Source: Lineus longissimus (Eukaryota; Nemertea; Pilidiophora; Heteronemertea; Lineidae). From it: 64,000 nucleotides of DNA. Of the stretch, positions 25,101 to 40,100 are shown one piece after another; position 1 is the stretch's first letter; each line of letters opens with the position of its first letter. The stretch is from positions 9,674,109 through 9,738,108 of the forward strand of contig NC_088325.1 of NCBI RefSeq assembly GCF_910592395.1, given 5' to 3'. A program made the position numbers and the translations under genes. The notes beneath the pieces were generated by a model that was not told the DNA's origin, searched no databases, and saw nothing but the letters and a program-made list of their open reading frames with translations.

Positions 25101-28100
25101 ACAAAGGCATTGTTGCAACTTATGCAATTCAGGGATTGGAAATTTCTAAATCGAGTGATATTTTCCAATTTTTTAACAAAAAGAGACAACACCATGCAGA
25201 TAAACTTCACAAAACCAATATGTGACCCGTCACAGCAAAAGCAGGCGCATGTCGCTCTGAGCTTGGCAGGTTGAGACGAACTGTTTGTTCATTTTCACTA
25301 TTGTCTGTCTTTTGTGAAATATGAGCACATCAATTTCTTCCATTATCTCCTGGTGTCATTTAGGCTCATCTTCTGTGCGACATGCACCTGGTTTTGCTGT
25401 GACGGGTCACATTTATTGATGAGCTATGATGGTGTTGGGAGCCTCTTTACCTTTTATTTTCTCTACTCTGTCATTTGTGCGAAACTATATACAGTCATTT
25501 TGTAACTTTCACCTCAAACATGTCCACTTTCTGTTGCACTGACCTCTAAGGGTTCAGCATTTTGGTGAAACATAGCAACTGGCTATTTATGGACCAACCA
25601 AAATGATTAGCCTTAATCGTCAATCATTCTATCAATATTTTCTCAATGAACTATTGATAGGATTGTGTTGTGTTTATTGCGATGCCATCATGTCCTTGAG
25701 GTTATGTCCTACTGAACCTCTCATTGTCCTATGAACCCACTTGTTTACAAACTTTATAAAGCACAAATATTCAAATCATTTTTAATGATTACTTTATCAT
25801 GGAGGGCACAATAATCATTAACTGTCAGAGTGACGTAGTGGAATCATCAGCACCTGTCATTTCTGTGGTCCCAGGTTCGATTCCCAGTTGGTCCAGGTAC
25901 ACTCATGTGATAGAGGGCAACTCCCTTTGACACTGTAGGTTTCCTCCGGGGTCTCCGGTTTCCTCCTACTAAACATCACCAATTGCCACACATTGTTTAT
26001 AGGGCTACTAACAGCTCAGCTCTGTACTCAATGTCAAGAATAATCATCGGAACTGGAACAGACACTTTTTGCTTTGTGAAATTTTTACCAGTTTAAAAAA
26101 TACTATGGAGCGGCCATAATGTGACGATTTTTTAGATGAGTTCAGGAAGTGCAAAGTGAGATATGCTAATATAGAAACAGCTGAGAAATCACAACAAGAT
26201 TTAACGAAATCCATCTAACAGAAAGATGCCACACATGCAACTACAAAACACAAGGATATCACATCAAACAAACACAATCAGTATAAGGTCGATAGCTTAC
26301 TGATACCAACCATGGTTTTTTTGGGCTTTGACACAACTTTTCCATCACAATTATTTCATTCAGTCCAACAGTCATGAAAACAGTTCCACGTTGACACAAC
26401 CGATTTTCTATACTTTCATTTTTGGAACCCCAAACCATGGCTTTGTAACGTCTTATAGAATGTCAATGAAGAACTTAGCTGTTTTCTGACAGTTTAAAAA
26501 GTAATGCAGCCACAAGCAGCGTTGGAAATGTCCAAATGATAAAACACCCCTTGTGACAGAATGACTTTTTAAAATATATAATCAACCAAGGTGATCTTAG
26601 ATTCAATTTTCTGATATGTTTAAAGCCCTAAATACTTAATTTTTCAGAGCCCCCCCCCCCCCAACATTTCTTAGTGGAATCAGAGTGCCAGGCTCTCTTA
26701 TCCAACAATTATCGTTCCCGAAAACCCACATTTCTAGTCGTCCTTTCTCTATTTTCCTATTTCATACCTTTCTTCCAGTATCGTTGACGACACCTGTTGG
26801 TCATTTTGCAAACTATCCGTTGGCGACAACGAGGATGCTAACGGATTACCCGTACTGCTAGGTGACGTTCCCGCTATGGACTCCTGGCTGGAGTGTGTTG
26901 ACGCACATTCTGGTGTCTTTTTCCTGCAAAGATGAACAACGCAAACAATGTAAACAACACAGAAGTTTCTGTGCGATTATAAATGATAACTTCGATTCGG
27001 CATCTTCTTTTTAGTGTAGTGCGCACGATTGCGACCCGTCACAGCAAAAGCAGGCGCATGTCGCTCTGAGCTTGGCAGGTAGAGACGGACTGTTTGTTCA
27101 TTTCTCTGTTGTCTGCCTTTTGTGAAATATGAGCACATTAATTTCTTCCATTATCTCCTGGTGTCATTTAGGCTCATCTTCTGTGCGACATGCACCTGGT
27201 TTTGCTGTGATGGGTCACAATTACACAAAAATACCCAAGCAGACCTGAAAACTAATTGGGAACAAATGGATGAACCTGCCCAGACAACCGCTGCCAGCTA
27301 TCACTGATCCTATCTTCTTTCGAAAGGGCCCCACACACTAGCAACGTTTGTTGCTGCGACCTGCAACTAGGATCAATTGCAACAAAAATACCCTCTTTGC
27401 GGTGGTCACCGCATGCCCCTGTAACAAGAATCAGTCATCACTGCGACCTGCAACCAATCAAACCCAGGCAGTGATTACCGGTTTTACCAGCAGACAAGTG
27501 ATCTTTCCATCGCTTGTCCCAGCAATAATTGTTGCATGTCGCAGCAACAGAAATCACTCGTTTGCGGGGTGCAAAAGTGCAGCGCTCCATTGGACCGTCG
27601 ATCTTGCCAAAAAGATTTGAAGCAGATTTGGATTACTTTGGGAATCACCAATAAACCTACCAGTACAAATTTATAGTTCGATATGGATCTTTCGTTTGGC
27701 AGGAGATGCTTTGATCTGTTGAAACTTGCCAATACAGTAGAACCTCTCTATTAAGGACACCCTCGGGACTGACAAGTGCTGTCCTTAATAGAGAGGTGTC
27801 CTGATTAGAGAGGTCAAATTGAATGGAAACACCCACTTTGAGACCAAAACTAGTATCCTCAATAGAGAGGGTGTCCTTACTAGAGAGGTGTCTGCTTAGG
27901 GAGGTTCTACTGTACCAAGAAAAAAAATCAAACACTATACTACAGTAGAACCTCCCTTAGCCGACACCTCTGTATTAAGGACACCCTCTGTATTAAGGAC
28001 ACTAGTTTTGGTCCCAAATAGGGTCCTTCCATTCAATTTGACCTCTCTAATCAGGACACCCCTCTATTAAGGACAGCACTTGTCAGTCCCGAGGGTGTCC

Positions 28101-31100
28101 TTAATAGAGAGGTTCTAATGCAATTCTTCTTGTTTGAAAACTATTTTCCATATGAAACAAGCACCAGTATATTTACAAACGATCACCCCATAATCATTAC
28201 AACATTATAAAGTTCCATTGGCCTTCATACATGTACTATCATAGGCCTAGAAAGTCAGACTTTTGAATGGAAAGAAATAATTTCTGCCCTCAAAATCATT
28301 CTATCCTACCTTATGCTATTCCTGATCTTAAATCCTATAGAAGTTAACAACATTTTCTTCGCAAAAACAAAAAAATCACACAAAATTATCCCTTCCCGGC
28401 CATTGCATGTGCCAATGTTTACATTTTGTTCTCAATACATGGATCACACCACTTTTACTTTCCCGGGATCATTCCGGGTCAAGGTCACTAGTTACACCAA
28501 AGCCAACTTTTGTAATATAGTGGGCTAATTCGTGATATTTGGAATCTGATTGAGACCATTGTTTGTTCAGAACATGAGCAATACAACTGACTGTTACAGT
28601 GCAATATTGCAGTCATATTTTGTCTAATTATTCACAAACTAAAGGAAAGTGGGTTTTTAAAGAGATCCAGTCGTGGCACAAAATCTTTATTTAGACAGCT
28701 GAGCATAGTGAAAATGACTAAATTTGTGATTACCTCTTATGCAGTTCATTGGCTGGAGTCAGTAATGTTATGCAACGTTACGCAATGTTACCCAGATGCC
28801 CAGCTCACATTATCAACGACCTGCGGGGAACTCAAAACTGCTGAGATTTGTCAATGGAAGCTTATTCCTGCATTAGGTTTTAACCGGGGCGTTCAAAACT
28901 CCTCATTTTATAAGCGTTTCGTGATAGATTTCCTTTAAATTAGTGTCCATAACGGGGGCCATAAAGGGTCAGTTTTTTTGTAACTTTGTTTTTCACACCC
29001 TGATAACGTGCATAGTATACTAAGGGGTTTTCTTTTCCAATCTCAAGATGTTTTCCTGTCCACAAGCGCAGAAAACTCACATCTTTTGTTTCTTTTTGGA
29101 ATTCTTGCTTCAATCTACCGTCAATGAAACTTAACCCTCATTAGATTTATCCCACCTGCTGCACTCATAATGGGATGTTCACAATATAGAATTTCAACAA
29201 TCATCGAACACATGTTGCCTCATTAGTGAAAAACTTAAAATGGAAATTATCATCATCAAGTGAAGTCTTTTGTAGTAGAAACATGTTACTCGAATCGGGG
29301 TCAATTAGAGGGCAAACCTTTACTGCTTTGTTTCTGTTGATGTTTTGTAAATGCTATGCCACATCTCTGAGGACTGATGCCACTGATGGATGATGCCAAC
29401 AGCTTCTGACAGGATGTGTGCCTGACTCTGACATGTCTGAGAGAAATAAATAGCGGTTCTGTTAGAAACTATAGGCATAGCATGTTGATAGGTCACAAAC
29501 TCAGAATCAAATAGTGTGGGCACATGCAGTAAGACTGATGCCACTGATGGATGTTGCCCACAGCTTCTGACATGATGTGTGCCTGAATCTGACATGTCAC
29601 TAGTGTGGGCACATGCAGTTTCCGACAGAAAAAATCCTGTTTCTGGAGTAATTTTGTGGATAACTTGTGTTTGGTTCTGTTAGGAACTATAGACATAGAG
29701 TGTTGATAGGTTACAAACTCAGCACAAAACATTTGACTTTTAAGTCTCAATACAATTACATCATATTCACATACATCATAATCACAAATAATTATGAGGC
29801 ACACATGACTGACATAATGTATAATAGAGTTATTTTGAAGAGAGAAGACTTTCCCTAATCAGTAGTCTGTGTCATATCAATACCCGATACTTGAAATGAT
29901 AATGGATTTTGGTCTGTGTAATCATGTTATCAAACTGCGGTAACAACATTTCATATTTGAACAGTGACGTCTGTTTCGTTGGGGATCGTCAATGACACAG
30001 AATTCCATAGCAAACATTATCTGCCAATAAAATATGAGCGAGTTTCAAAATGTGAATTCCGTCCGACATTTTTAGTTTTCACTTCAATGAATAACACTAA
30101 AAGATCCGTTCTAATGAAATCTTTGAAAATATTTAAAAATTGTGGATACAACATTTGATACAAGAGAGAGCAGACATCAATGTTTCAACCAAATACAGCC
30201 GGACAACAGAAAGTATAATTTTTGTTTCAGATCAAACAATAGATTTGGTCGAATTATCAACTTCCAAACTTCCGATCACAGATCTCGCCAGAGCCATTCA
30301 CCACCTCCCTCTGATAGATAAATTTTATTCTTAGAATGTATTTTTAAGCTTTTTTTCATTACTACATTTGTGTAGTAAACTATCTTAATTTTCTTCTATA
30401 TTAGCAGTTAAGACCCTGGTGATGACCACTTTTGAAAAAAGTCCATCTTACCCAGAGAGAACATAGATATCTCCACTGCATCAATTCAGAAAGTGAGCTG
30501 GATTTCCCAGTTTTGCATTCAAATTGGATGTGTTTTGAATACTGAGGGGCGAGACTGACCCCTCAGCTTTTCCAAGTGTTTTTTGAGAAGCATGTTACAT
30601 CAACGAACAGTATTTTAAGACCAGCCAAGAATGCTGACCTCATCTCAGAGGGTCAGACTTTCAGAAAACTCTCGTCAACTGGCCAACAATCATAAAACAC
30701 TCAGTCAATAAGCAACTGAATGATTAATCAAGAATAGGTCGGTCCAAACCAAAAAACTCCATTCTATATCAATATGATCAATACAATCAATAGACTATAG
30801 TGTGCATACTGGTGAAGGGAGTAACAGGTAAGATTGATCATGGTCCTGATGTAAAGCCAACACTAAAGGAGTCTGTAGACAGGAGCCAGTTAGGTCAAGT
30901 AATGATACATGAAGCCTCCCATTATTGCAATATCCCGGTCTGTTGACGAGGTTTATTGTCGAGGTTGATCATTCTACAGGACGGTGATGTTTCGCCGAAA
31001 CAATTCCTGTGCACCTGAACCTGATCAAAACAGCGTGGCAATCAAACAGATAATTAAAATGGCCATGTTCTATTTATAAGAAAGCGCCAAGTGTGTAAAC

Positions 31101-34100
31101 CTTTTGAAGCAGTCGTAGTGCATTTTCATTGTTACCGTACTTACCTAGGAAACGGGAAAGACACGCTCAAATATTCCGGCACCACGTCCAATATGGACGG
31201 TCGTCTGGCCAGGGTGACCGTCAGTGATCGCCGCCTTGTTGTATAATCCATTGACTTGTCATACGGAATGATAGCACAGGAGTTGGGACTACCACAGTTG
31301 TAGTACAAACCAAGATGATATCCTGTATCACTGTCTTTGTGGAGGTCACACTGCCCAATTAGTGAGACCATTAAATTTGGTTGAGTTTTACAAGAGTTTG
31401 TGAATACAGTTCAGTCAATTCCTAGTTCTTGAGAACAAGTACTATCCTAGCTTTTGAAGACTGTATAGTATTATAGTGAAATCCCTGTTTCTGAATACTG
31501 TTTAGTAAAATCCCAGCATCTGAATACCGTTTAGTGAAATCCCAGCTTCTGAGTACTGTTTAGTAAAATCCCAGATACTGTTTAGTAAAATCCCAGTTTT
31601 TGAATACTGTTTAGTAAAATTCTACTTGATATCAGAGTAAGTCTTGATAATAGCCAAGTCTGACCAGAACTTGAACCACAACGTATGAGTACCCGGTATA
31701 ACTGTAAAATAAGAAATTATTGAATAGGACTGATGGTTCAAGGGTTTTTATCTATTTGGCTCACGATGGAAAAAGTTCTTTAAATCATGTGGGCAACTAT
31801 ATTTAGAGCAGTTTGTTTTGCAATCATCGCAAGTTCAAACCAACTGGGAGAACAAACACATTCAAAATATGAACATGCCTATTCCATTCTGAATCAGAGG
31901 TGAAAGTCAAGATTGTAAACAGACAGGCCTATGGATACAAAGTGAAAAGTAAGAGTCAGTTGGGCTATAGCCCGAGTCGCAAACGGCTCATCCGGCCGGA
32001 GCTTATCCCGGTTTCCGTAGCATTAAGCGACTGGGAGTATTACTCCCCCTGGATAGGATGCTGGTCTATCGCAGGTTAACTTCCCAAGCAAGCCTGGTAC
32101 CCATTTACTCCTGGGCGGAGAGAAGCAAATAGGGTTAAGTGCCTTGCCCAAGGACACAAAGATGAAACAGTGTTGATCCTTCCGAGTAGAACCTACGATC
32201 GACCTCCTGGTTATAAGCCTGGTGTTCTAACCACTCTGCCACTGATCCCCCTTATTAGATACAAAGCCTGAGACCAAAGGTTCAGAATGATCCCCGCAAC
32301 CTGTTTTCTACCCGGTAGGGGTATAACTGTACCACTTTTACCTTATATTCACAACTGATCAGAAGTCACTGAAAAAAACCTGACTGAAATCCATTAAAAG
32401 ATCACGCCACCAGATTATAATTACTACCAAACACGAATCCAGGAAGTACTGAAATGCCAATTTTGCAAACCTGGAGGATCAAAAACCACAGATCAGTTTC
32501 AGGTGAGGGTGTGGGTGTGAAAAACAACACTCAGAAAGCTGTGGAAAACACTGTTCTTGAGGCGGGGGGGGGGGGGAACTTGACACACATAATAAGATTA
32601 TATACGTTTGGCAACTTTTCACGTTTTCCTGCCAGCTTTTTCTCAATAAGCTGTTCCCCAGCTACAAAAGAAAAATAAAAGAATATGATATCGCAATCTC
32701 TTAGGGTCACAGCAGGGAACCTTTTTCGATATCTTATTTTTATAACAATGTGGGATGAGACAGTTTAGAACATTGAGTTGAAAGTTGAGCGTCAACAAGG
32801 ACATTCTTAGCTCTATAAGCAATATCAGGTCTGTAATGTAGAGCAGCATTGGGCGATGTGAAAGTAGGAGGAAACTGGAGACCCTGGAGGAAACCTGTAC
32901 ATTGTCAGACTTGGAAAGAGTTACCCTCTCCATGATATAAAGCCATGCTCCGACCGGAAATCAAACATATCACCACAGAGGTAACAGGCACCAATGTGAC
33001 TGCTGCAACCGTGTTAGAGGTCTGTATTGTTGAACAAAGCCATCAACTGAGAGATACAGCCTATCCTACAATCCACCAAGACACCAACTGAGAGACAACC
33101 TCACAACCAACTAAGGCACACACTGAGCAGCAGTGCGTGGCACATGATAGGAAGGCACTACTGAGAGTTGGCCACATCTTCAACTGAGGGAAAAACTGAA
33201 AGCTAGTTGCACATCCAACCAAGGCACAAAGTGAGAGCTGGTCGCATAAATAACACAGGAACAACTGTAAGCTGGTCATATATATCCAACTGAGGCACTA
33301 ATTGGGAGGTGGTCGCATATTCAACAGAGGCACAAACTGAGAGCTTCTTGCACATCCAACCAAGGTGAGAGCTGGTTGTATAAGGTATATCCACCTAAGG
33401 CACAAACTAGGAAATGGTTGTATATCCAACTTAGGCACAAACTGAGAGATGGTCGCATATCAAACTGAGGCACAAACTGAGAGATGGTAGCATATCCAAC
33501 TGAGGCACAAACTGAGAGATGGTCGCATATCCAACTGAGGCACAAACTGAGTAATGGTCGCATATCCAACTGAACTGAGAGCTGGTTGCATCCAAACAGA
33601 GTCACAACCAGAGAGACTGTAATAAATCCGAAGGCATGAACTGAGAGGTACATGTAGTTACACTATGAATTTACAGGCACAGAGAGTTTGTCACCCAAGA
33701 ATCACAATCCTAATGTTTCAGATCGAAACATTACAGGACTTCTCATGTCTTGCCTGTAAAAGAGGTTAAAATGTGTCCCATAATATGTCAATAACGGCGT
33801 CACTAACTCAATGACTGATTAATAATTGACATCTGACGGGATCAATACAAGCAAAGTCTATGAAGCAAAGTTCAGGCAGCAAACGTATAGATTGACGCAG
33901 AGGTGAACCTGTTCTATAACCTATTACAATTACAGTAGAATCTCTCTATTAAGGACACCCTCGGGACTGACAAGTGCTGTCCTTAATAGAGAGGTGTCCA
34001 GATCAGAGAGGTCAAATTGAATGGAAACACCCACTTTGAGACCAAAACTAGTGTCCTTAATAGAGAGGGTGTCCTTAACAGAGAGGTGTCTGCTTAGGGA

Positions 34101-37100
34101 GGTTCTACTGTAATTATGCAATTACCACCAGAGAACAGATTTAAAATAATTCGTAATCAGTAATTGATATTGACAGCAGTAGATTAGCCATTATTACATG
34201 ATTAACTGGCCAGAGAAAAATATCTAGAGAGAATTTTTTTAGAATGCATGAGTTATATTTAAAATTTTAATAAACCTAAACATTCTACTAAGTGTTCGAG
34301 TACATTTTTGGATATATACCAGTATATACCCTCTCTACAGAAAATATGTAACTATTGACACACACATCAGTATTGTCTTCTTTACGCAAAACAAGTGAAT
34401 TATCAGAGAGACGATTCTTAGTCAGGAAAGCATCCAAGATGAAACTTAATGCAAGTATCAATTCGTTTCTTGTACCCCCCCCCCCCCCCTCCTCAAGGGT
34501 AGTTGAGCTATCACCACTAATCTTTGCCGATGCTTGAGTAGTGTTTATATTTCCTTCAGTGAAAATTTGGCGAAGCTGGAAAGAATAAGGATGCTAATGT
34601 GTCGATGTCTTGTCGAACATACAGCCTTACCCAGTAAAATTAGTCCGGTTACTTTATATGATGGTGACAACTGATATATTGTTGATGGTGATGTTTTGAC
34701 GAAAGAAAAAGTAGCCTTGGTGAAAAAAGGGTGATGCTTGAGCCTTAAGATGTCGTTATAGGGTGATAAGGTGTAGTACCCTTGAGGGGGGGGGGGTACA
34801 AGACACGAATTGATACTTGCATAAGTGACTCCATTTTGCCAATTTAAGAAACACCAAAACTCATCTAAAATCCACAAAATGGCAAAAGTATCACTGGGAA
34901 GAAATGTTAACTATTAGACTTCAGCTGGTGGTAAAAGTATTACTCGGAGGACATTGTCACCTTTGGTCTGCCTGGCCTCTGAACAATTTCTTGTCCGATT
35001 TTTGGTTTTTGAAAGAGTTCTGGTGTTACTTATATTGGGAAGTTTCACCTTAAAAACTTACCTTCTTCTTGAAGATTTTCTCCTGAACATTTCACTACAA
35101 TTGTCATCAATCTTGTATCGTTTCGATAGAATAAGCCTAACATTTATAACCGAATATGTATTCTTTTGTACTTCAAGATAGGCCTAGACATTGAATGATT
35201 CTTTCAAAATGCAAAGCTTTTTTTAACACCAGACCAATGGAAAATGTGCCACTAATCCACCTCACGGGCAAGCATATTTGAACACACTTTATCACACTCA
35301 AATTCTCCTCAAATCCTATTGGCATGTGTAGCGAGCGTGGCTCAAAATCTAAGCACAGGGTTTAGTCTGACCCAGTGCCAAGACTAAGAGGCCTAGGGCA
35401 TAAATGCTAGACATGACTTATGATATGCTTGTGACTTACAATTGACATGTACCTCAAAATCTTTCTCTTAGGGATAGATCTTCAATAAGAGTGAGGATTT
35501 TTTATATTCTGGAAGGACTTCAGGTCATGTAGGTCACGTGTTGGTAAGTTGAATTCACCCTCTCCCTCCCTAAATATTTAGAGCAGGCATACGTGGCACT
35601 GCCTTCAATTCCATCACAGAAGATTTCCTTAACTCTTTAACTGCCACTGTCGCCGAATTGCGTCGAGCACCTATGCGTTCCTATTGAGTTTCATTGAAAA
35701 GATCCGTCTGCTACGCAATTTTCCCGCCTACTGATAGACGGTGAGGAATCTAACTCTTCTCTGTTTCAAGCTAGTCTTTTAATTTTTAAAAGAACAGGTA
35801 ATCCGAAAATTTTAAAATCAAAAAAAGATATTCGGCAGTTAAATATAGTAATATAATATTCGGCCAGTGATATTAGTCTTGGAGAAAAAAGTATTTGAGC
35901 AGTCCGTTGTTTCCATTCGTGGCTCAAAATTCACCCCAGCGGACACTCCCATTGTTCACAGAGAAAAAATCTCGTTTGAGTGGAAAAACCAACAAGGCGT
36001 GTTCAAAATTTTGAAATAATTTGCACGTTTCTCCACTAAATGAGATCAAATAAGGGAAATGTTGGCTCGGGCAATTAGGAGAATAAATAGCTCTATTAAC
36101 ACCTTCAGCGCCGGTGTTCAACCCCCAACACCCCCTTTTCAGACCCCAGAAAAAAAAAGTATAACAGATGGCTGCATAAGGTCTTTTGCAGGAACTTCTC
36201 CAAGACAAGGTCTTCTTGAATCAATAGAGTTATGTTAGCTACACTCCTTTACTATATTTTATTTTTTGGTTGAAAAATGACCAAAAATGACCAAAATTAC
36301 ACTCTTTTCCAACACCCCCCCCCCCCCGACCCCCTAAAAATTCCCGGTGTCGACGGAACAGCTTTATTTTGTTATTCAGTGGTTTGGTCTTTTCAGTTCC
36401 TACCTTGCCCTAAAGATGGTGATGGGTAGTTCTTTCATGAAGTCAATGAGACTCCGATAACCAGCTCAAAGAGGGGGGATTTGGGCCACGTAGATCTACG
36501 TGGTTCGGCGCAGAAGGTGTTAAGCAAACTCCACTTTCAGTACTAAAGCCAACAGTTTTCAAATGGACAGATTTCCAGTTTCTCGATACAGATCTGACAA
36601 GCTCAGATTACAGCAAGGGTAAAGAACATATTTCTCCTATCCTCTTTATCTGTTCTATCTTGACTTGAAATCAGCATTCGATGAAGATTTGAAGGACATT
36701 TGTGACCCGTCAAAGCAAAACCAGGCGCATGTCGCTCAGAAGATGAGCCTAAATGACACCAGGAGATAACGGAAGAAATTGATGTGCTCAGACTTCACAA
36801 AAGGCAGACAACAGAGAAATGAACTAACAGTCCGTCTCAACCTGCCAAGCTCAGAGTGACATGCGCCTGGTTTTGCTGTCCCAGGTCACATTTTCACAAT
36901 AAAGTTTGCTGCCATCTATCCACAGTAAGCTAAACTTGACCTGAGACAAACAGTGTTCATTTTGCACAGTGCCAATTTAGTGATTGTACAAGATGGAAAA
37001 GGGGTTACTGGATCCACTCAACAATAAGATCCCAAGCCCGACAATACCCGATTTCTACTCCCGCCTCGATGGGTTGAGCTCAAACAACTGGACAGGATAG

Positions 37101-40100
37101 TAGGCCTTTCGCAGCCATAAAAGGGGTGGGATATCTTGTGTTTGTTTCTTCCAATTGGTCTTTAATTGTGATATGAAAAGTTCCGCAGTAGAGTCATGAC
37201 TATTCATGACGATCACGTTGTTAACCCTTGAATAGATATCCCTCCCCTTGTAGTATGGCTGCGAAAGGCCTACTATTATGTTCGGCTCTACCCATCTACC
37301 GGTACAAATCGGGTATTGTCGGGCTTGGGATCTTATTGGCGAGTGGATCCCGTGTATTGAATCCTTATCCATCCTCGTTCATTTAACAAAACCAACACCA
37401 TTCCAAACAAGCAATAACCCCCCTCTTCTCTCGGCCACCCCACCTTTTCAAGACTTCTGAAACTGCTCCTCGTGAGAGATAGAATTCCAATAAAACCGTA
37501 ATTGAATTTTTGAGTGGCAGGACAAGTAACAGATAAACTCGTCAATATTTATCATTGAACAAAAACAGTTGGGTGGGCCTAAGCCTTGGCTCATTAAAGT
37601 TACACGTTACAGGTAAAAATAAAATATCCCCTCATGAATTTATAATAAGTGTGCATAACGCAAAATAAATTATTCCTGCTCTAGTATGAAGTGCATGGAG
37701 TGGCTGGAGTCTTTGAAAGCAGTACGAGTATATCATGTCATGGTTAATGGACTCCTAGATGATGACAAAGGGATTTCGCACACCAACGATTCCGCCTAAT
37801 TTTTACATTTTCTCGGGGCAGTGAAAATGAACTATCTCATTTCCAATTCATAAGTCTGGGGCAGATTTCAAAACATAGTCTAATTGCTCCTAACTACTCA
37901 AAATAGACGAAAAAATGAATAACTACTCAAAAAAATTGTACAATGGTCATACATTTTAAAATATGGAGTTGTCATTGATCAGGGGGTGTTATGTCTTAAA
38001 ATGTTTCAATTGTGTCTAATTACTCCTAACTGCGATAGATGATATAATGGGAAGCTACTCAGAATAGTAGTTGATACAACGCTTTTCCTAAAATATAGCA
38101 CTGTCATTGTCCAGACAGCGTACGTCTCGTCTCCAGCAGATCACTTCGAATACGCAGCCCTACAAACATGACAAAATCTAAATCAGGAATACACCTATTC
38201 ATCTCATGTCATTGTCATACTCGGAGATAATGTAGCAAGCCTAACAGCTGTCCAATCAATAGACAGAAACTGCTCTTGATTAACATCTGTTGATCTTAAT
38301 CGGGATTTTGAATTGAACGTTTTACGAGTGAAGCAGTTATGGTAACACCGGGTAAAGCTTGCAACCAATTTATTTTTATGATGAGGAAGGCAAAATTAAT
38401 CTCGCACAAAGTTTACTCCAATGCATGGCACATCAAGAGCAGCCACAGAGCATAGCACATCACTTGACCTTCAAAGACATGGCATCCATGATCAGGAGCA
38501 GCCACAGAGCATAGCACATCACTTGACCTTCAAAGACATGGCATCCATGATCAGAAGCAGCCACAGAACATAGCACATCACTTGACCTTCAAAGACATGG
38601 CATCCTTGATCAGAAGCAGCCACAGAGCATAGCACATCACTTGACCTTCAAAGACATGGCATCCTTGATCAGAAGCAGCCACAGAACATAGCACATCACT
38701 TGACCTTCAAAGACATGGCATCCTTGATCAGGAGCAGTTACAGAGCAAAGCACATCACTTGACCTCAAAAACATGGCATCCTTGATCAGAAGCAGCCACA
38801 GAGCATAGCACATCACTTGACCTTCAAAGACATGGCATCCATGATCAGGAGCAGCCACAGAGCACAGCACATCACTTGACCTTCAAAGACAGGGCATCCA
38901 TGATCAGGAGCAGCCACAGAGCATAGCACATCACTTGGCCTTCAAAGACATGGCATCCTTGATCAGGAGCAGCCACAGAGCATAGCACATTACTTGACCT
39001 TCAAAGACATGGCATCCTTGATCAGGAGCAGCCACAGAGCACAGCACATCACTTGACCTTCAAAGACATGGCATCCTTGATCAGGAGCAGCCACAGAGCA
39101 TAGCACATCACTTGGCCTTCAAAGACATGGCATCCATGATCAGGAGCAGTTACAGAGTAAAGCACATCACTTGACCTCAAAGACATGGCATCCTTGATCA
39201 GGAGCAGCCACAGAGCATAGCACATAACTTGACCTTCAAAGACATGGCATCCATGATCAGGAGCAGCCACAGAGCATAGCACATCACTTGACCTTCAAAG
39301 ACATGGCATCCATGATCAGGAGCAGCCACAGAGCATAGCACATCACCTGACCTTCAAAGACATGGCATCCATGATCAGGAGCAGCCACAGAGCATAGCAC
39401 ATCACTTCACCTTCAAAGACATTGCATCCATGATCATGAGCAGACACAGATCATAGCACATCACTTGACCTTCAAAGACATTGCATCCTTGATCAGGAGC
39501 AGTTCCAGAGTATAGCATATCACTTGACCTTCAAAGACATGTCATCCATGATCAAGAGCAGCCACAGATCATAGCACATCACTTGACCTTCAAAGACATG
39601 GCATCCATGATCAGGAGCAGCAACAGAGCATAGCACATCACTTGGCCTTCAAAGACATGGCATCCATGATCAGGAGCAGCCACAGAGCATAGCACATCAC
39701 TTGACCTTCAAAGACATGGCATCCTTGATCAAGAGCAGCCACAGAGTATAGCACATCACCTGACCTTCAAAGACATGGCATCCATGATCAGGAGCAGCCA
39801 CAGAGCACAGCACATCACTTGACCTTCAAAGACATGGCATCCATGATCAAGAGCAGACACAGAGCATAGGACATCACTTGACATTCAAAGACATGGCATC
39901 CATGATCAGGAGCAGCCACAGAGCACAGCACATCACTTGACCTTCAAAGACATGGCATCCATGATCAAGAGCAGACACAGAGCATAGGACATCACTTGAC
40001 CTTCAAAGACATGGCATCCTTGATCAGGAGCAGTTACAGAGCACAGCACATCACTTGACCTTCAAAGACATGGCATCCATGATCAGAAGCAGCCACAGAG

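Noticed and set aside
38637-39282. Two identical-looking 77-codon minus-strand frames
   Set aside because: Fragments of the 59-bp satellite; the period breaks the frame every unit.
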